Below are positions 36,770 through 44,778 of a stretch of DNA of 64,000 nucleotides, one piece after another. The number at the start of each line of letters is the position of its first letter. Positions within the stretch are counted from its first letter, which is position 1. Position numbers and translations under genes: made by a program. Source of the DNA: Sphingobium sp. Lineage in GTDB: Bacteria; Pseudomonadota; Alphaproteobacteria; Sphingomonadales; Sphingomonadaceae. The notes under the pieces are model-generated. The model made no database searches. It worked only from the letters and a program-made list of their open reading frames with translations, and was not told the DNA's origin. Location of the stretch: positions 44,532-108,531 of the forward strand of contig JAGRES010000034.1 of assembly GCA_020446425.1 (NCBI GenBank), read 5' to 3'.

Positions 36770-37793
36770 AATCGTCGCCTCCAGCGCCCAGCATGATCGT
36801 ACCCTGGTCGGCCAGGCGGCGAGCCTCGGCAACAACCTGCTTCTGCGCCTCGATGACATCGGCCAGACGCATCGGGCCGCGTTCCTCCATCTCGTCGACG
36901 ATGGACTGCGCCGCACGCTGCGACATGCAACCCAGCATCTTCGCCTTGAGCATTTCGTTCGCGCCCTTGAGCGCCACGATCATGAGTTCGGTGTCGATAC
37001 CGCGCAGCAATGCGCCCATATTCTTGTCATCCAGGTCGATGAGGTTGTCGAAGATGAACATCTCCTCCTCGATCGTCTGGCCGATAATCTTGTCGCGCTT
37101 GGTCAGCGCCTTCATGATGCGCTGTTCCATATCCTTGCGGACATTGTTCATGATCGCTGCAGCCTCGCTCGTGCCGCCGCGCTGCGACGTCGCGCCTTTC
37201 TTGGTGATCGGCGTGCCGCTGGTCATCATGACCTCAAGATCGTCCAGTGCTTCCGCGCTGACCGGGCCGAGCGTCGCTACGCGATAGACGACATCCTCCT
37301 GGTATTCCTGAGGCAGCATCGACAACACTTCGGCGGCTGCGGTGGGGTCCAGATGCGCAAGTATGATCGCCATCACCTGCGGGTGCTCGTTTTCGAGGAT
37401 CGCGGCGATCTCGCCCGATTCCATCCATTTGAGCATGCTCAGCTTGGTTGTGCGCGTCGGCGGCGTAATGCGGGCAAGGATATTGTCCGCTCGCTCCGCG
37501 CCCAGCGCCTTGTGCATCGCCCCGCGAATATGACGGGTAGCGCCATATCCAATGGTGGTACGGCGACGCGCCTTGTTGACGAACTGGTCAAGCGCCAGAT
37601 TGACTTCCTCAATCTCGACGTCGGCGACATCATACATCGCATAACCGAGCTGGCGCACCTCATCGGGTTCGAGACGCGACAGGATCTGCGCGGCCTCGTC
37701 CTCGCTGAAGAGCATGAGGAGCACGGCGGCGGCCGCGCTGCCGTGCAGCGGCTTCAGTTCGTCTTCATCCATGTCGAAATCGAGATCAGGCAT
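36762..37793 (-). CDS. fliG: Flagellar motor switch protein FliG
   Basis: A 343-residue C-ring protein that meets the stators and generates torque. The middle EHPQVMAIILAHLDPTAAAEVLSMLP and the C-terminal IDDKNMGALLR-like torque helix (DLDDKNMGALLRGIDTELM) with charged residues are present. The length is normal. It overlaps fliF by 8 bases. Confidence 0.96.
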   Translation of the reverse strand: MPDLDFDMDEDELKPLHGSAAAAVLLMLFSEDEAAQILSRLEPDEVRQLGYAMYDVADVEIEEVNLALDQFVNKARRRTTIGYGATRHIRGAMHKALGAERADNILARITPPTRTTKLSMLKWMESGEIAAILENEHPQVMAIILAHLDPTAAAEVLSMLPQEYQEDVVYRVATLGPVSAEALDDLEVMMTSGTPITKKGATSQRGGTSEAAAIMNNVRKDMEQRIMKALTKRDKIIGQTIEEEMFIFDNLIDLDDKNMGALLRGIDTELMIVALKGANEMLKAKMLGCMSQRAAQSIVDEMEERGPMRLADVIEAQKQVVAEARRLADQGTIMLGAGGDDFV

Positions 37794-39570
37794 TTTCCTT
37801 GGCCTTGCCCTCTCTCAGAAGATCACGGACGACGAGCGCTGCGCGGTCAGGATCCTGCTTAACGAAATTGCGGATGAGTTCAGCACGCTGCACATAGTCC
37901 GGCGTCGAGCTGATCATATCCAGCGTCACGAGGTGGCCAGGGTTGGCCTGAGCCGCCTTGGCAAGTTCCTGCGACATTTGCTGACCGATCTCGCGGCGCT
38001 TGGCGGCTTTCTGCGCAGCCGAAACTTCGGGCGCTTTCTTGACCTCACCCAATTTCTTGAGCAGCGGACGCCCGATGCCGAATATCAGCACCGCGACCAC
38101 CGCCAGCGCGGATATATTACGCAGCAGCATCTTGAACCAGCCGGCCTCGTAGAAGGGCGCGCTGGCCTCGTCGGCAGCAGGCACCTTTGCAAAGCCGCGC
38201 GATGTCAGCGCCACCGTATCGCCACGTGCCTCGCTGAAGCCGACAGCGCTTTTGACGAGCGCCTCAAGCTGGGCAATTTCCTCCGGCTTGCGCGGCTTGC
38301 CGTCAGGCCCGTTGTCGAGGGCAACAGCAACCGACAGACGCCGCACCGTACCAACGGCATCGCGCGTCACCGATACTTCACGCCCCAACTCAAAGCTGCG
38401 GTTGAATGTCTCCTGCGTGCGCAGCGGCGCGAGTTTGGGAATAGACTGGCCATTTTCCGCCGTTCCACCCGGACCAACCCCAGTGGAGCCTTGCGCATTT
38501 TGGGCATTGCCTGCCTGCGTATTGGCCTGCGGCGTAGGTGGAGCGACATTGGACAATGCGCCCGGAACGCCCGAGGCCTCGCCACCGACACCCGGCGCAT
38601 TATCGGGGTTGCCAGCCTGCCAGCTACCCTGTTCGATGCGCAGGCGCGCCTCATCCTGCGGGTAGGTTTCCCGTGTGGCCTGACGCTCATCGAAATTCAC
38701 TTCGGCGTGCACTTCAGCGGAGAATTTGCCCGTGCCGATAATCGGCGTCAGCAAGGTCATCACCGCTTGACGATAGCGTTCTTCGATCCGCGCCTGCACC
38801 GCGATCTGTCGATCAGTCTCGCCTTCGATACCGCCTGCGTTAGACAACAGACGGCCGTTCTGATCCACCAGCGAAATGGATTCCGGCGACAGGTCGGGGA
38901 CCGACGACGCCACCAGATGCACGATGGCCTGTACCTGATTGTCTGCCAATGAGCGCCCCTGCGCCAGACGCAGCATCACCGATGCGGCGGGCTTGGTACG
39001 TTCGCGCAGGAAGATGCTGGGCGGCTCGACGGCCAGATGCACGCGTGCGCGCTCAACGGAGTCGATAGCCTCGATCGTGCGAGCCAGATCCATCTCACGC
39101 GCGGTACGCAGCTTTTCGCCTTCGACCGCACGGCTTGCGCCCATGGGCAGATTGTCGAGCAGACTGTTGCCGTCGGGTGCGCTCTTGGGCAGGCCCGCAG
39201 ACGCCAGGGTCATCTTGGCATTGAAATAATCATCCTCGGCCACGGTAACGGCGCCGGAGTCATTATCGAAATGATAGGGTATGCTGCTTTTGCCCAATAC
39301 GTCGACAACGGCGGCTTTCTCGGCATCAGGCAAGCCGCGGAACAGATCGCGCTGCGGCGGTTCGCGCAGGGTCGTCCAGATCAGCGCCGCCGCGCCAACC
39401 ACGCCGAGCAGGCCCAGCATCGGCAACGCGCGCTGAATCGCGGGCTGATTAAGGAAATTCGAGAAGCTGAAGTTGAAGCCTCCAAAGCCACCCATGGCCG
39501 AAGGCACAGCCGCCGAAGCCGGAGCCGCAGGAAGCGCCGGAGAGGCGGCAGCAGCAAGAGTGTCACTCAT
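37786..39570 (-). CDS. fliF: Flagellar MS-ring protein FliF
   Basis: A 594-residue MS-ring protein. After an Ala/Pro-rich start, a first membrane helix (about 48-68) is followed by the two ring-building motifs (GLPDAEKAAVVDVLGKSSIP, REMDLARTIEAIDSVERARV) and a long periplasmic part with a Gly/Asn/Gln-rich stretch. A second helix lies near 495-515, and the C-terminal FliG-binding tail ends RDLLREGKAKENA. It starts the structural series after fliE. Confidence 0.95.
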   Translation of the reverse strand: MSDTLAAAASPALPAAPASAAVPSAMGGFGGFNFSFSNFLNQPAIQRALPMLGLLGVVGAAALIWTTLREPPQRDLFRGLPDAEKAAVVDVLGKSSIPYHFDNDSGAVTVAEDDYFNAKMTLASAGLPKSAPDGNSLLDNLPMGASRAVEGEKLRTAREMDLARTIEAIDSVERARVHLAVEPPSIFLRERTKPAASVMLRLAQGRSLADNQVQAIVHLVASSVPDLSPESISLVDQNGRLLSNAGGIEGETDRQIAVQARIEERYRQAVMTLLTPIIGTGKFSAEVHAEVNFDERQATRETYPQDEARLRIEQGSWQAGNPDNAPGVGGEASGVPGALSNVAPPTPQANTQAGNAQNAQGSTGVGPGGTAENGQSIPKLAPLRTQETFNRSFELGREVSVTRDAVGTVRRLSVAVALDNGPDGKPRKPEEIAQLEALVKSAVGFSEARGDTVALTSRGFAKVPAADEASAPFYEAGWFKMLLRNISALAVVAVLIFGIGRPLLKKLGEVKKAPEVSAAQKAAKRREIGQQMSQELAKAAQANPGHLVTLDMISSTPDYVQRAELIRNFVKQDPDRAALVVRDLLREGKAKENA

Positions 39571-39600
39571 GTTCGTATCGTTCCTTCATGCAACCCGTCA

Positions 39601-39963
39601 TCATACCGGCATGTTCATTATGTCCTTGTAAGCGGACAATAATTTGTTTCTGACCTGAAGCGTGGCTTCAAAGCTGACCGATGCTTTCTGTTTGGCCAGC
39701 ATCACCGCGGCGATATCGGTGGTTTCGCCACGTTCAAAAGCCGCGCTGGCTTCGCCTGCTTCGTTCTGAAGCCCATTGACCTTTTCCAGCGCGCCCTTGA
39801 GCGCGGAGGTAAAGTCACCGGGCTTGCCAATTTCACCGCCCTTGACGCCGTCGACATTCGCGCCACCGGGCGTTGCGGATACATCACGCAGCGCTGCATT
39901 CTTCTGAAGAATGGCATTGCGCATTGCCAGGATGCTGTCGGGAGAAATTCCGTTGATCGCCAT
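39601..39963 (-). CDS. fliE: Flagellar hook-basal body protein FliE
   Basis: A 120-residue protein that links the MS ring to the rod. The C-terminal half KQKASVSFEATLQVRNKLLSAYKDIMNMPV is the family signature (shown here only in part: VSFEATLQVRNKLLSAY). It comes 16 bases after the sigma-54 activator gene. Confidence 0.94.
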   Translation of the reverse strand: MAINGISPDSILAMRNAILQKNAALRDVSATPGGANVDGVKGGEIGKPGDFTSALKGALEKVNGLQNEAGEASAAFERGETTDIAAVMLAKQKASVSFEATLQVRNKLLSAYKDIMNMPV

Positions 39964-39979
39964 GATCGCTTACTCCGGC

Positions 39980-41317
39980 TCAGGCCATTGCCATTTCGCG
40001 CAGTTCCGCGAGGCGGTAGCGCAAGGTACGCTCCGATATGCCGAGCTTGCGCGCGGCCAGCGCACGGTGCCCGTCCGCTTCACGCAGAGCCATGCGCACG
40101 GCGTCCAGCTTAGATGCGCGGGTGATATCCTTCAGGCGCATGGGACGTCCCCGTGCCGGAAGCCGGATCGGCTGTGCATATTCCTCTGCTACGGCAGCTG
40201 GCGCTACCATCGGCGTAGGGGCCGGCGCAGGAGCGGGAGCGGGAGCAGGCGCAGGTGCTGCGACCGCCATCAGGCTGAGGTCGCTCGACAGGATGCGATC
40301 GCCTTCGCGCAATACCATTGCACGTTGCAATACATTGCCCAGTTCCCGCGCATTACCCGGCCAGCTATGCCCGGCCAGCGTCGCCAGTGTATCGGTCGTT
40401 GGCCAAGGGAAAATCTCCCCGTCGCTCGCTTTCTCATGGAAAGAGAGCAGCATCGCGGCGCTGATAGCGGTGACATCACCTTTGCGCGTCGCAAGAGGCG
40501 CAAGCGCAAGCGGCATGACATTGAGGCGCCAGTACAGGTCGCTGCGGAACCGGCCCGCTTCGCTTTCCGCGGCCAGATCGCGGTTGCATGCCGCGATCAC
40601 ACGGACATTCACCGGAACCGGATGGGTCGCGCCGACCGGAAGGATTTCACTCTCCTGCAAAGCACGCAACAATTTGGCCTGGAGGTTGAGTGGCAGTTCG
40701 GCAATTTCATCAAGGAACAATGTGCCACCGTCGGCCGCCAGGAAAAGCCCGTCGGACGATTGCGCTGCGCCAGTGAAGCTGCCCTTCTTGTGACCGAACA
40801 GCATGGCTTCCATCATTGTTTCCGGCAATGCCGCACAGTTGACGGCTATAAAGTCTTTGTTCTTGCGCTCCGAACGGGCGTGCAGGAAGCGCGCCATGCC
40901 TTCCTTGCCGGTGCCGGTGTCGCCCTGGATCAACACTGTTGCGTCACTCGCCGCGATACGCGAGGCCAGCGACATCAGGCGTGCACTGCTATCATCGCCG
41001 ACAGCGGGCATACCCGAAGGACGCAGCAATTCGGCAACCAGGGCACAGGCGAATTCGATATCGGCGGGGCCAAATTCCACGCGCGCAGGCAATCCGTTCG
41101 CCGCGCGTATATAGAGCGGCTCACCCTCGCGGTAATCAATCAATATGTCTTGAAAAGTCGCATGCGCGATTTCGCTGGCGAGCAGCACATGCCGGCTGCC
41201 CTTGGCGCGTGGCGCATTGGCCGCCACCGGCGCTATATCCAGAAATGCATGCTCCAGCCACGCCTGCATCGCAGGCACACGCGCACAGAGCGCATCGCTG
41301 ATGCCAAAAGTCGACAT
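39980..41317 (-). CDS. flbD: Sigma-54-dependent flagellar transcription activator (FlbD-like), no receiver domain
   Basis: A 445-residue activator at the head of the long fli operon. The AAA+ domain has Walker A GDTGTGKE (132-139), the sigma-54 contact loop GSFTGA (179-184, usually GAFTGA), Walker B GGTLFLDE and a C-terminal Fis-type helix-turn-helix (HRALAARKLGISERTLRYRL). A Pro-Ala repeat linker precedes the DNA-binding domain. The first ~105 residues show no phosphoacceptor or acidic pair of a receiver, so control is probably not by phosphorylation. The start at ATG 41317 avoids an implausible N-terminal extension. The symbol follows function and position. Confidence 0.85.
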   Translation of the reverse strand: MSTFGISDALCARVPAMQAWLEHAFLDIAPVAANAPRAKGSRHVLLASEIAHATFQDILIDYREGEPLYIRAANGLPARVEFGPADIEFACALVAELLRPSGMPAVGDDSSARLMSLASRIAASDATVLIQGDTGTGKEGMARFLHARSERKNKDFIAVNCAALPETMMEAMLFGHKKGSFTGAAQSSDGLFLAADGGTLFLDEIAELPLNLQAKLLRALQESEILPVGATHPVPVNVRVIAACNRDLAAESEAGRFRSDLYWRLNVMPLALAPLATRKGDVTAISAAMLLSFHEKASDGEIFPWPTTDTLATLAGHSWPGNARELGNVLQRAMVLREGDRILSSDLSLMAVAAPAPAPAPAPAPAPTPMVAPAAVAEEYAQPIRLPARGRPMRLKDITRASKLDAVRMALREADGHRALAARKLGISERTLRYRLAELREMAMA

Positions 41318-41399
41318 CGTCCAGTCCCCAAATGTGTGACAGTCCGGTGCCCCCGCACCTCGCCGTCTGTTCGATGTCACTGAATTTGCAGGAGAACGC

Positions 41400-41414
41400 T
41401 TAGAATATAGTTAA
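41400..41414 (-). promoter_or_regulatory. Candidate CtrA box upstream of the FlbD-like gene
   Basis: The plus strand reads TTAG-N7-TTAA (41400-41414), one mismatch from the CtrA consensus TTAA-N7-TTAA. It lies about 83 bases upstream of the activator's start. In many alphaproteobacteria CtrA starts the flagellar cascade; the role here is inferred. Confidence 0.35.
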
Positions 41415-41573
41415 CATTGACGCCTCTTGCGGCACAGGCGGCAATTTTTTTCCGCCCTCGGAAGAGGGAATTCAAGACATTGATTTTATTATATAAATTT
41501 TATAATTCTCATTACACTTCCAGCCATTTCCTTGCCGCCTGGATTGTAAACCTTCCGTTTTATGACGGCAGCA

Positions 41574-41590
41574 ACCGGCAAAAAATCGCC
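41574..41590 (+). promoter_or_regulatory. FlbD-box-like motif upstream of flagellin 1
   Basis: ACCGGCAAAAAATCGCC fits the Caulobacter ftr pattern (CGGC, AAA, CGC spaced along one helical turn). It is 10 bases upstream of the FliA -35 element, where it might add activation or repression to a sigma-28 promoter. Confidence 0.45.
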
Positions 41591-41599
41591 ACATACCCC

Positions 41600-41626
41600 T
41601 AAAAGCCGGTTCACTTTTGCCGTTCT
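41600..41626 (+). promoter_or_regulatory. FliA (sigma-28) promoter of flagellin 1
   Basis: TAAA (41600-41603), 15 bases, then GCCGTTCT (41619-41626). Transcription would start near 41633, giving a 5' leader of about 58 nt. The -10 core GCCGTTCT is the same as at fliD and close to those at flagellin 2 and motA. Confidence 0.85.
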
Positions 41627-41690
41627 CCCGCTTCGAGGCCGCCAGCAGTCCCCACGCCAGCGACCTGAATATGAGAGAAAAGGAAAAACC

Positions 41691-42539
41691 ATGACTGTTA
41701 TCGGAACCAACGTAGCCGCAATGCGCGCTCAGAGTGCTTCGACCTCTGCTTCCATGCAGCTGCAGCAATCTATGGAACGCCTGTCTTCGGGCAAGCGCAT
41801 CAACAGCGCGAAGGACGACGCCGCCGGCCTCGCCATCGCCACCAAGATGACCGCGCAGATCCGCGGCCTCAACGCTGCCGCTCGTAACGCTAACGACGGC
41901 GTATCGCTGGCACAGACCGCTGAAGGCGCTCTGGGTCAGATCAGCAACATCGTTCAGCGTATTCGTGAGCTGGCTGTTCAGTCCAGCAACGGCACCGTCA
42001 CCAACACGGACCGTCTGGGTCTCGACAATGAATCGCGCGCTCTGCTCGATCAGATCGACACCATTGCGGCAACCACCAACTTCAACGGCGTTTCGCTGCT
42101 GAACGGTTCGGCTGCCAGCGTCAGCATCCAGACCGGCGTAAACGCGACTGACGTCGTATCCGTCGGCCTGTCGGACAGCCGCGCTGTTACGCTGAACATC
42201 GCTAAGGCCGCTGCTCAGGGTACCGCCGGTACCAGCGAAATCGATCTTTCGAACGCTGCCAACGCTTCGGCTGCTCTGGCCACGCTCGACACCGCGCTCA
42301 ACACGATCGCTGCTTCGCGCGCTTCGCTCGGCGCCAGCCAGAACCGTCTGCAGGTTACTGTCGACAACATCACCTCGACCGTCACCAACCTGACGGAAGC
42401 CCGTTCGCGCATCGAGGACGTCGACTTCTCGGCGGAAACCACGACGCTCGCCAAGTCTCAGATCCTGAGCCAGGCGTCGACCGCGATGATCGCCCAGGCC
42501 AACCAGGCTCAGCAGGGCGTTCTCTCGCTGATCCGCTAA
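41691..42539 (+). CDS. fliC: Flagellin 1
   Basis: A 282-residue filament subunit. The N-terminal ([12 protein letters not shown]...[20 protein letters not shown]) and C-terminal ([23 protein letters not shown]...GVLSLIR) helical domains D0/D1 are complete; the variable outer domain is almost absent, so the filament surface is plain. AAGGA lies 8 bases before the ATG. It is about 90 percent identical by eye to flagellin 2, which starts 357 bases downstream. No signal peptide, as expected for type III export. Confidence 0.97.
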   Translation: MTVIGTNVAAMRAQSASTSASMQLQQSMERLSSGKRINSAKDDAAGLAIATKMTAQIRGLNAAARNANDGVSLAQTAEGALGQISNIVQRIRELAVQSSNGTVTNTDRLGLDNESRALLDQIDTIAATTNFNGVSLLNGSAASVSIQTGVNATDVVSVGLSDSRAVTLNIAKAAAQGTAGTSEIDLSNAANASAALATLDTALNTIAASRASLGASQNRLQVTVDNITSTVTNLTEARSRIEDVDFSAETTTLAKSQILSQASTAMIAQANQAQQGVLSLIR

Positions 42540-42562
42540 TAACAGCGGGTAAGGAATAGGCC

Positions 42563-42637
42563 GGCCGGGGTACTGGTCCACCCCGGTCAGTCATCTGACC
42601 CCCGGCACAACACCAGTCCCCACCGTGCCGGGGGTCA
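42563..42637 (+). repeat. Structured 3' region of flagellin 1 (copy 1)
   Basis: Two hairpins follow the stop codon. Hairpin A (42563-42588) has an apical ACTGGTCC loop. Hairpin B is a perfect 13-bp stem (TGACCCCCGGCAC at 42596-42608 with GTGCCGGGGGTCA at 42625-42637). The same B stem and a TGGTCCACC element recur after flagellin 2. There is no T run directly after B, and a separate terminator comes 60 bases later, so this is not the main terminator. It may stabilise the mRNA or yield a 3'-derived RNA. Confidence 0.6.
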
Positions 42638-42696
42638 ATAGTTCGATCAAACGGCCACAAGAACATAAATTAAAGCACAATAAGCGCACAATTCAG

Positions 42697-42728
42697 CCCC
42701 CGCCCTTCCCCCAAGGGCGGGGGTTTTT
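42697..42728 (+). terminator. Intrinsic terminator of flagellin 1
   Basis: CCCCCGCCCTT pairs with AAGGGCGGGGG and is followed by five Ts. It ends the flagellin 1 transcript about 190 bases after the stop codon. Confidence 0.9.
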
Positions 42729-42732
42729 ATAT

Positions 42733-42747
42733 GGCCGGCAAAAAAAT
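42733..42747 (+). promoter_or_regulatory. FlbD-box-like motif upstream of flagellin 2
   Basis: GGCCGGCAAAAAAATT shares the CCGGCAAAAA core seen near the other flagellar promoters. It lies about 70 bases upstream of the flagellin 2 FliA -35 element. Confidence 0.4.
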
Positions 42748-42814
42748 TAAGCATCCTTTGCCCGCAGAAAACCTAGATTTTTCGGCCTTTTCGAAAAAAA
42801 TTTACCATGGCGAT

Positions 42815-42841
42815 TAAAGGTCCGCCGAGCGCCGCCGTTAT
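42815..42841 (+). promoter_or_regulatory. FliA (sigma-28) promoter of flagellin 2
   Basis: TAAA (42815-42818), 15 bases, then GCCGTTAT (42834-42841). The leader to the start codon at 42896 is about 48 nt. It is the same class as the flagellin 1 promoter. Confidence 0.85.
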
Positions 42842-42895
42842 TGGTTTCAAGGCCGCAATGATGCGGCTCGACAATACAGCTGAAGGACCAAAATC

Positions 42896-43747
42896 ATGAC
42901 TGTTATCGGAACCAACGTAGCCGCAATGCGCGCCCAGAGCGCTTCCCAGTCTGCTTCTATGCAGTTGCAGCAATCTATGGAACGCCTGTCTTCGGGCAAG
43001 CGCATCAACAGCGCGAAGGACGACGCCGCTGGCCTCGCCATCGCCACCAAAATGACCGCACAGATCCGCGGCCTCAACGCTGCCGCTCGTAACGCTAACG
43101 ACGGTGTATCGCTGGCACAGACCGCTGAAGGCGCTCTGGGTCAGATCAGCAACATCGTCCAGCGTATCCGTGAGCTGGCTGTTCAGTCCGCCAACGGCAC
43201 CGTCACCAACACGGACCGCCTTGGCCTCGACAATGAATCGCGCGCTCTGCTCGATCAGATCGACACCATTGCGGCAACCACCAACTTCAACGGCGTTGCC
43301 CTGCTCGATGGCTCGGCTGCCACCGTTAGCATCCAGACCGGCATCAATGCTACGGATACGGTTGGTATCTCGCTGGTTGACAGCCGTTCGGCCACGCTGA
43401 ACATCGGCAAGGCCGCTGCTCAGGGTACCGCCGGCACCAGCGAAATCGACCTCGCGAACGCCACCAACGCTTCGGCTGCTCTGGCCACGCTCGACACCGC
43501 GCTCAACACGATCGCTGCTGCTCGTGCGTCGCTCGGCGCCAGCCAGAACCGCCTGACGGTTACCGTCGACAACATCTCTTCGACGGTCGTCAACCTGACG
43601 GAAGCCCGTTCGCGCATTGAGGACGTCGACTTCTCGGGCGAGACCACGACGCTCGCCAAGGCCCAGATCCTGAGCCAGGCGTCGACCGCAATGATCGCTC
43701 AGGCCAACCAGGCTCAGCAGGGCGTCCTCTCACTGATCCGTCAGTAA
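42896..43747 (+). CDS. fliC2: Flagellin 2
   Basis: A 283-residue filament subunit, a tandem paralogue of flagellin 1. The first ~130 residues are nearly the same even at the DNA level; differences cluster in the centre ([19 protein letters not shown]) and near the C-terminus. D0/D1 domains are complete and the outer domain is minimal. GAAGGA lies upstream of the ATG. Two flagellins may allow filaments of mixed composition along their length. Confidence 0.97.
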   Translation: MTVIGTNVAAMRAQSASQSASMQLQQSMERLSSGKRINSAKDDAAGLAIATKMTAQIRGLNAAARNANDGVSLAQTAEGALGQISNIVQRIRELAVQSANGTVTNTDRLGLDNESRALLDQIDTIAATTNFNGVALLDGSAATVSIQTGINATDTVGISLVDSRSATLNIGKAAAQGTAGTSEIDLANATNASAALATLDTALNTIAAARASLGASQNRLTVTVDNISSTVVNLTEARSRIEDVDFSGETTTLAKAQILSQASTAMIAQANQAQQGVLSLIRQ

Positions 43748-43763
43748 GAGATTAAAGGCTTAG

Positions 43764-43844
43764 GACCGGCCCAAGGTATTGGTCCACCGAGCAGCCGGTC
43801 TTCTGACCCCCGGCACACCACAGTCCCCTTCGTGCCGGGGGTCA
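43764..43844 (+). repeat. Structured 3' region of flagellin 2 (copy 2)
   Basis: This matches copy 1 in order and partly in sequence. A first hairpin (GACCGGC 43764-43770 with GCCGGTC 43794-43800) has TTGGTCCACC in its loop, and the same perfect 13-bp B stem follows (TGACCCCCGGCAC 43804-43816 with GTGCCGGGGGTCA 43832-43844). The loop of B is also similar. The flanks have diverged while the stem is unchanged, which suggests selection on the RNA. Confidence 0.6.
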
Positions 43845-43898
43845 TATCACCGACCAAGCGACCACAAAAGCAAGACCATGAAAAACCAAAAAGAATAA

Positions 43899-43927
43899 AC
43901 CCTCGCTCCACAAGAGCGAGGGTTTTT
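43899..43927 (+). terminator. Terminator between flagellin 2 and the L,D-transpeptidase gene
   Basis: ACCCTCGCTC pairs with GAGCGAGGGT and is followed by TTTTT. The other strand also has a T-rich end, so it can serve both convergent genes. Confidence 0.85.
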
Positions 43928-43979
43928 CATTGGGTATCGCAGCATCTGCAGACCCGCAAGAGCTGAGTCTCAACGCCCC

Positions 43980-44711
43980 TTATCCAAGATTCATCATTTT
44001 CCCGTCGGTGATGATGACGATGTCGCCCAGCTTGGCCTGGGCGAACAGCTTTTTCGCAAAAGCAGTGGGTATGCCAATGCACCCGTGGGTTGCCTCGCCA
44101 TATATGACATCGCTGCCATGGATAAACACGCCATCACTGGTCAGGCGCATCGCATAAGGCATCGGCGCATTATTATAGAGGTTGGAATAATGATCGGCGT
44201 CTTTCTGCGTGATCGGGAAAACGCCCAGCGGGCTTTCCTTGTCGTCCGCGCCATAGAGGATAACGGCGACGCCAATCTCATACCCGCCACGAAAGACGGA
44301 CAACGTCTGCGCTTTCAGGTCGACCGTGATGACGATCTGCCCATCCGGCACCCCGGCATCGTCCCATATATAATCGCCATGATCGAGCGGCTCCGTCACA
44401 TTGAGGACGCGCTTGACGCGGAACCGGGACGCGGTCTGCTTGAGGTCGGCTGCATTCACCGGCGCCAATATAGCGCTCTGCGGCTTTGAAACTTTCGGAA
44501 CCTGCATCTGCAGGATCGGTGGCACGGCTTTGTTGGCAACGATATCCTTCACGGCATCTTCGGCAACAGGCACAGCACCGGCATCTGTTTCAACATCGCG
44601 CTTGAGGAAAAGACCGCCTGCGGCCACACCAAAGGCAGCAACGGCAAGCGCCGCGATCGAAACCGCGGCAATTCGCTGGGCACGTCCTTCTGGCAATATA
44701 TTCCGGGCCAT
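43980..44711 (-). CDS. L,D-transpeptidase (YkuD domain) family protein
   Basis: A 243-residue protein with an N-terminal membrane anchor (IAAVSIAALAVAAFGVAAGG) and a YkuD domain. It has the HGSD segment and the catalytic cysteine in ATHGCIGIP, spaced as in L,D-transpeptidases that form 3-3 peptidoglycan links. Start at ATG 44711 is preferred (AGGGA upstream) over a GTG 24 bases earlier. It follows fliA by 67 bases on the same strand, so it may remodel the wall for flagella or simply be a neighbour. Confidence 0.82.
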   Translation of the reverse strand: MARNILPEGRAQRIAAVSIAALAVAAFGVAAGGLFLKRDVETDAGAVPVAEDAVKDIVANKAVPPILQMQVPKVSKPQSAILAPVNAADLKQTASRFRVKRVLNVTEPLDHGDYIWDDAGVPDGQIVITVDLKAQTLSVFRGGYEIGVAVILYGADDKESPLGVFPITQKDADHYSNLYNNAPMPYAMRLTSDGVFIHGSDVIYGEATHGCIGIPTAFAKKLFAQAKLGDIVIITDGKMMNLG

Positions 44712-44778
44712 ATGTTCCCTATGCCGTTCGTTCACCGCATGGAAATAGCGTTACATGGCCATCACGCCAAGTAAGTGC

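Larger units (their letters stand above)
41318..41690. other. Divergent control region between the FlbD-like gene and flagellin 1
   Basis: A 373-base gap without a gene. From left to right it holds the candidate CtrA box, a palindrome-like GGCGGCAATTTTTTTCCGCC (about 41438-41457), an AT-rich tract (about 41474-41517) that stands out from the GC-rich genome, a CCGGCAAAAA motif (41575-41584) and the flagellin FliA promoter. The tract could be a bending or IHF site. No sigma-54 element with correct spacing was found here. Confidence 0.5.

Noticed and set aside
41430-41460. Sigma-54-like element in GGCGGCAATTTTTTTCCGCC on either strand
   Set aside because: Spacing between the GG and GC elements is 8 or 9 bases, so it does not fit -24/-12; kept only as a palindrome-like motif.
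41605-41622. Sigma-54-like GCCGGTTCACTTTTGC before flagellin 1
   Set aside because: GG and GC are separated by 9 bases, not 10, and the same bases form the spacer of an exact sigma-28 promoter.
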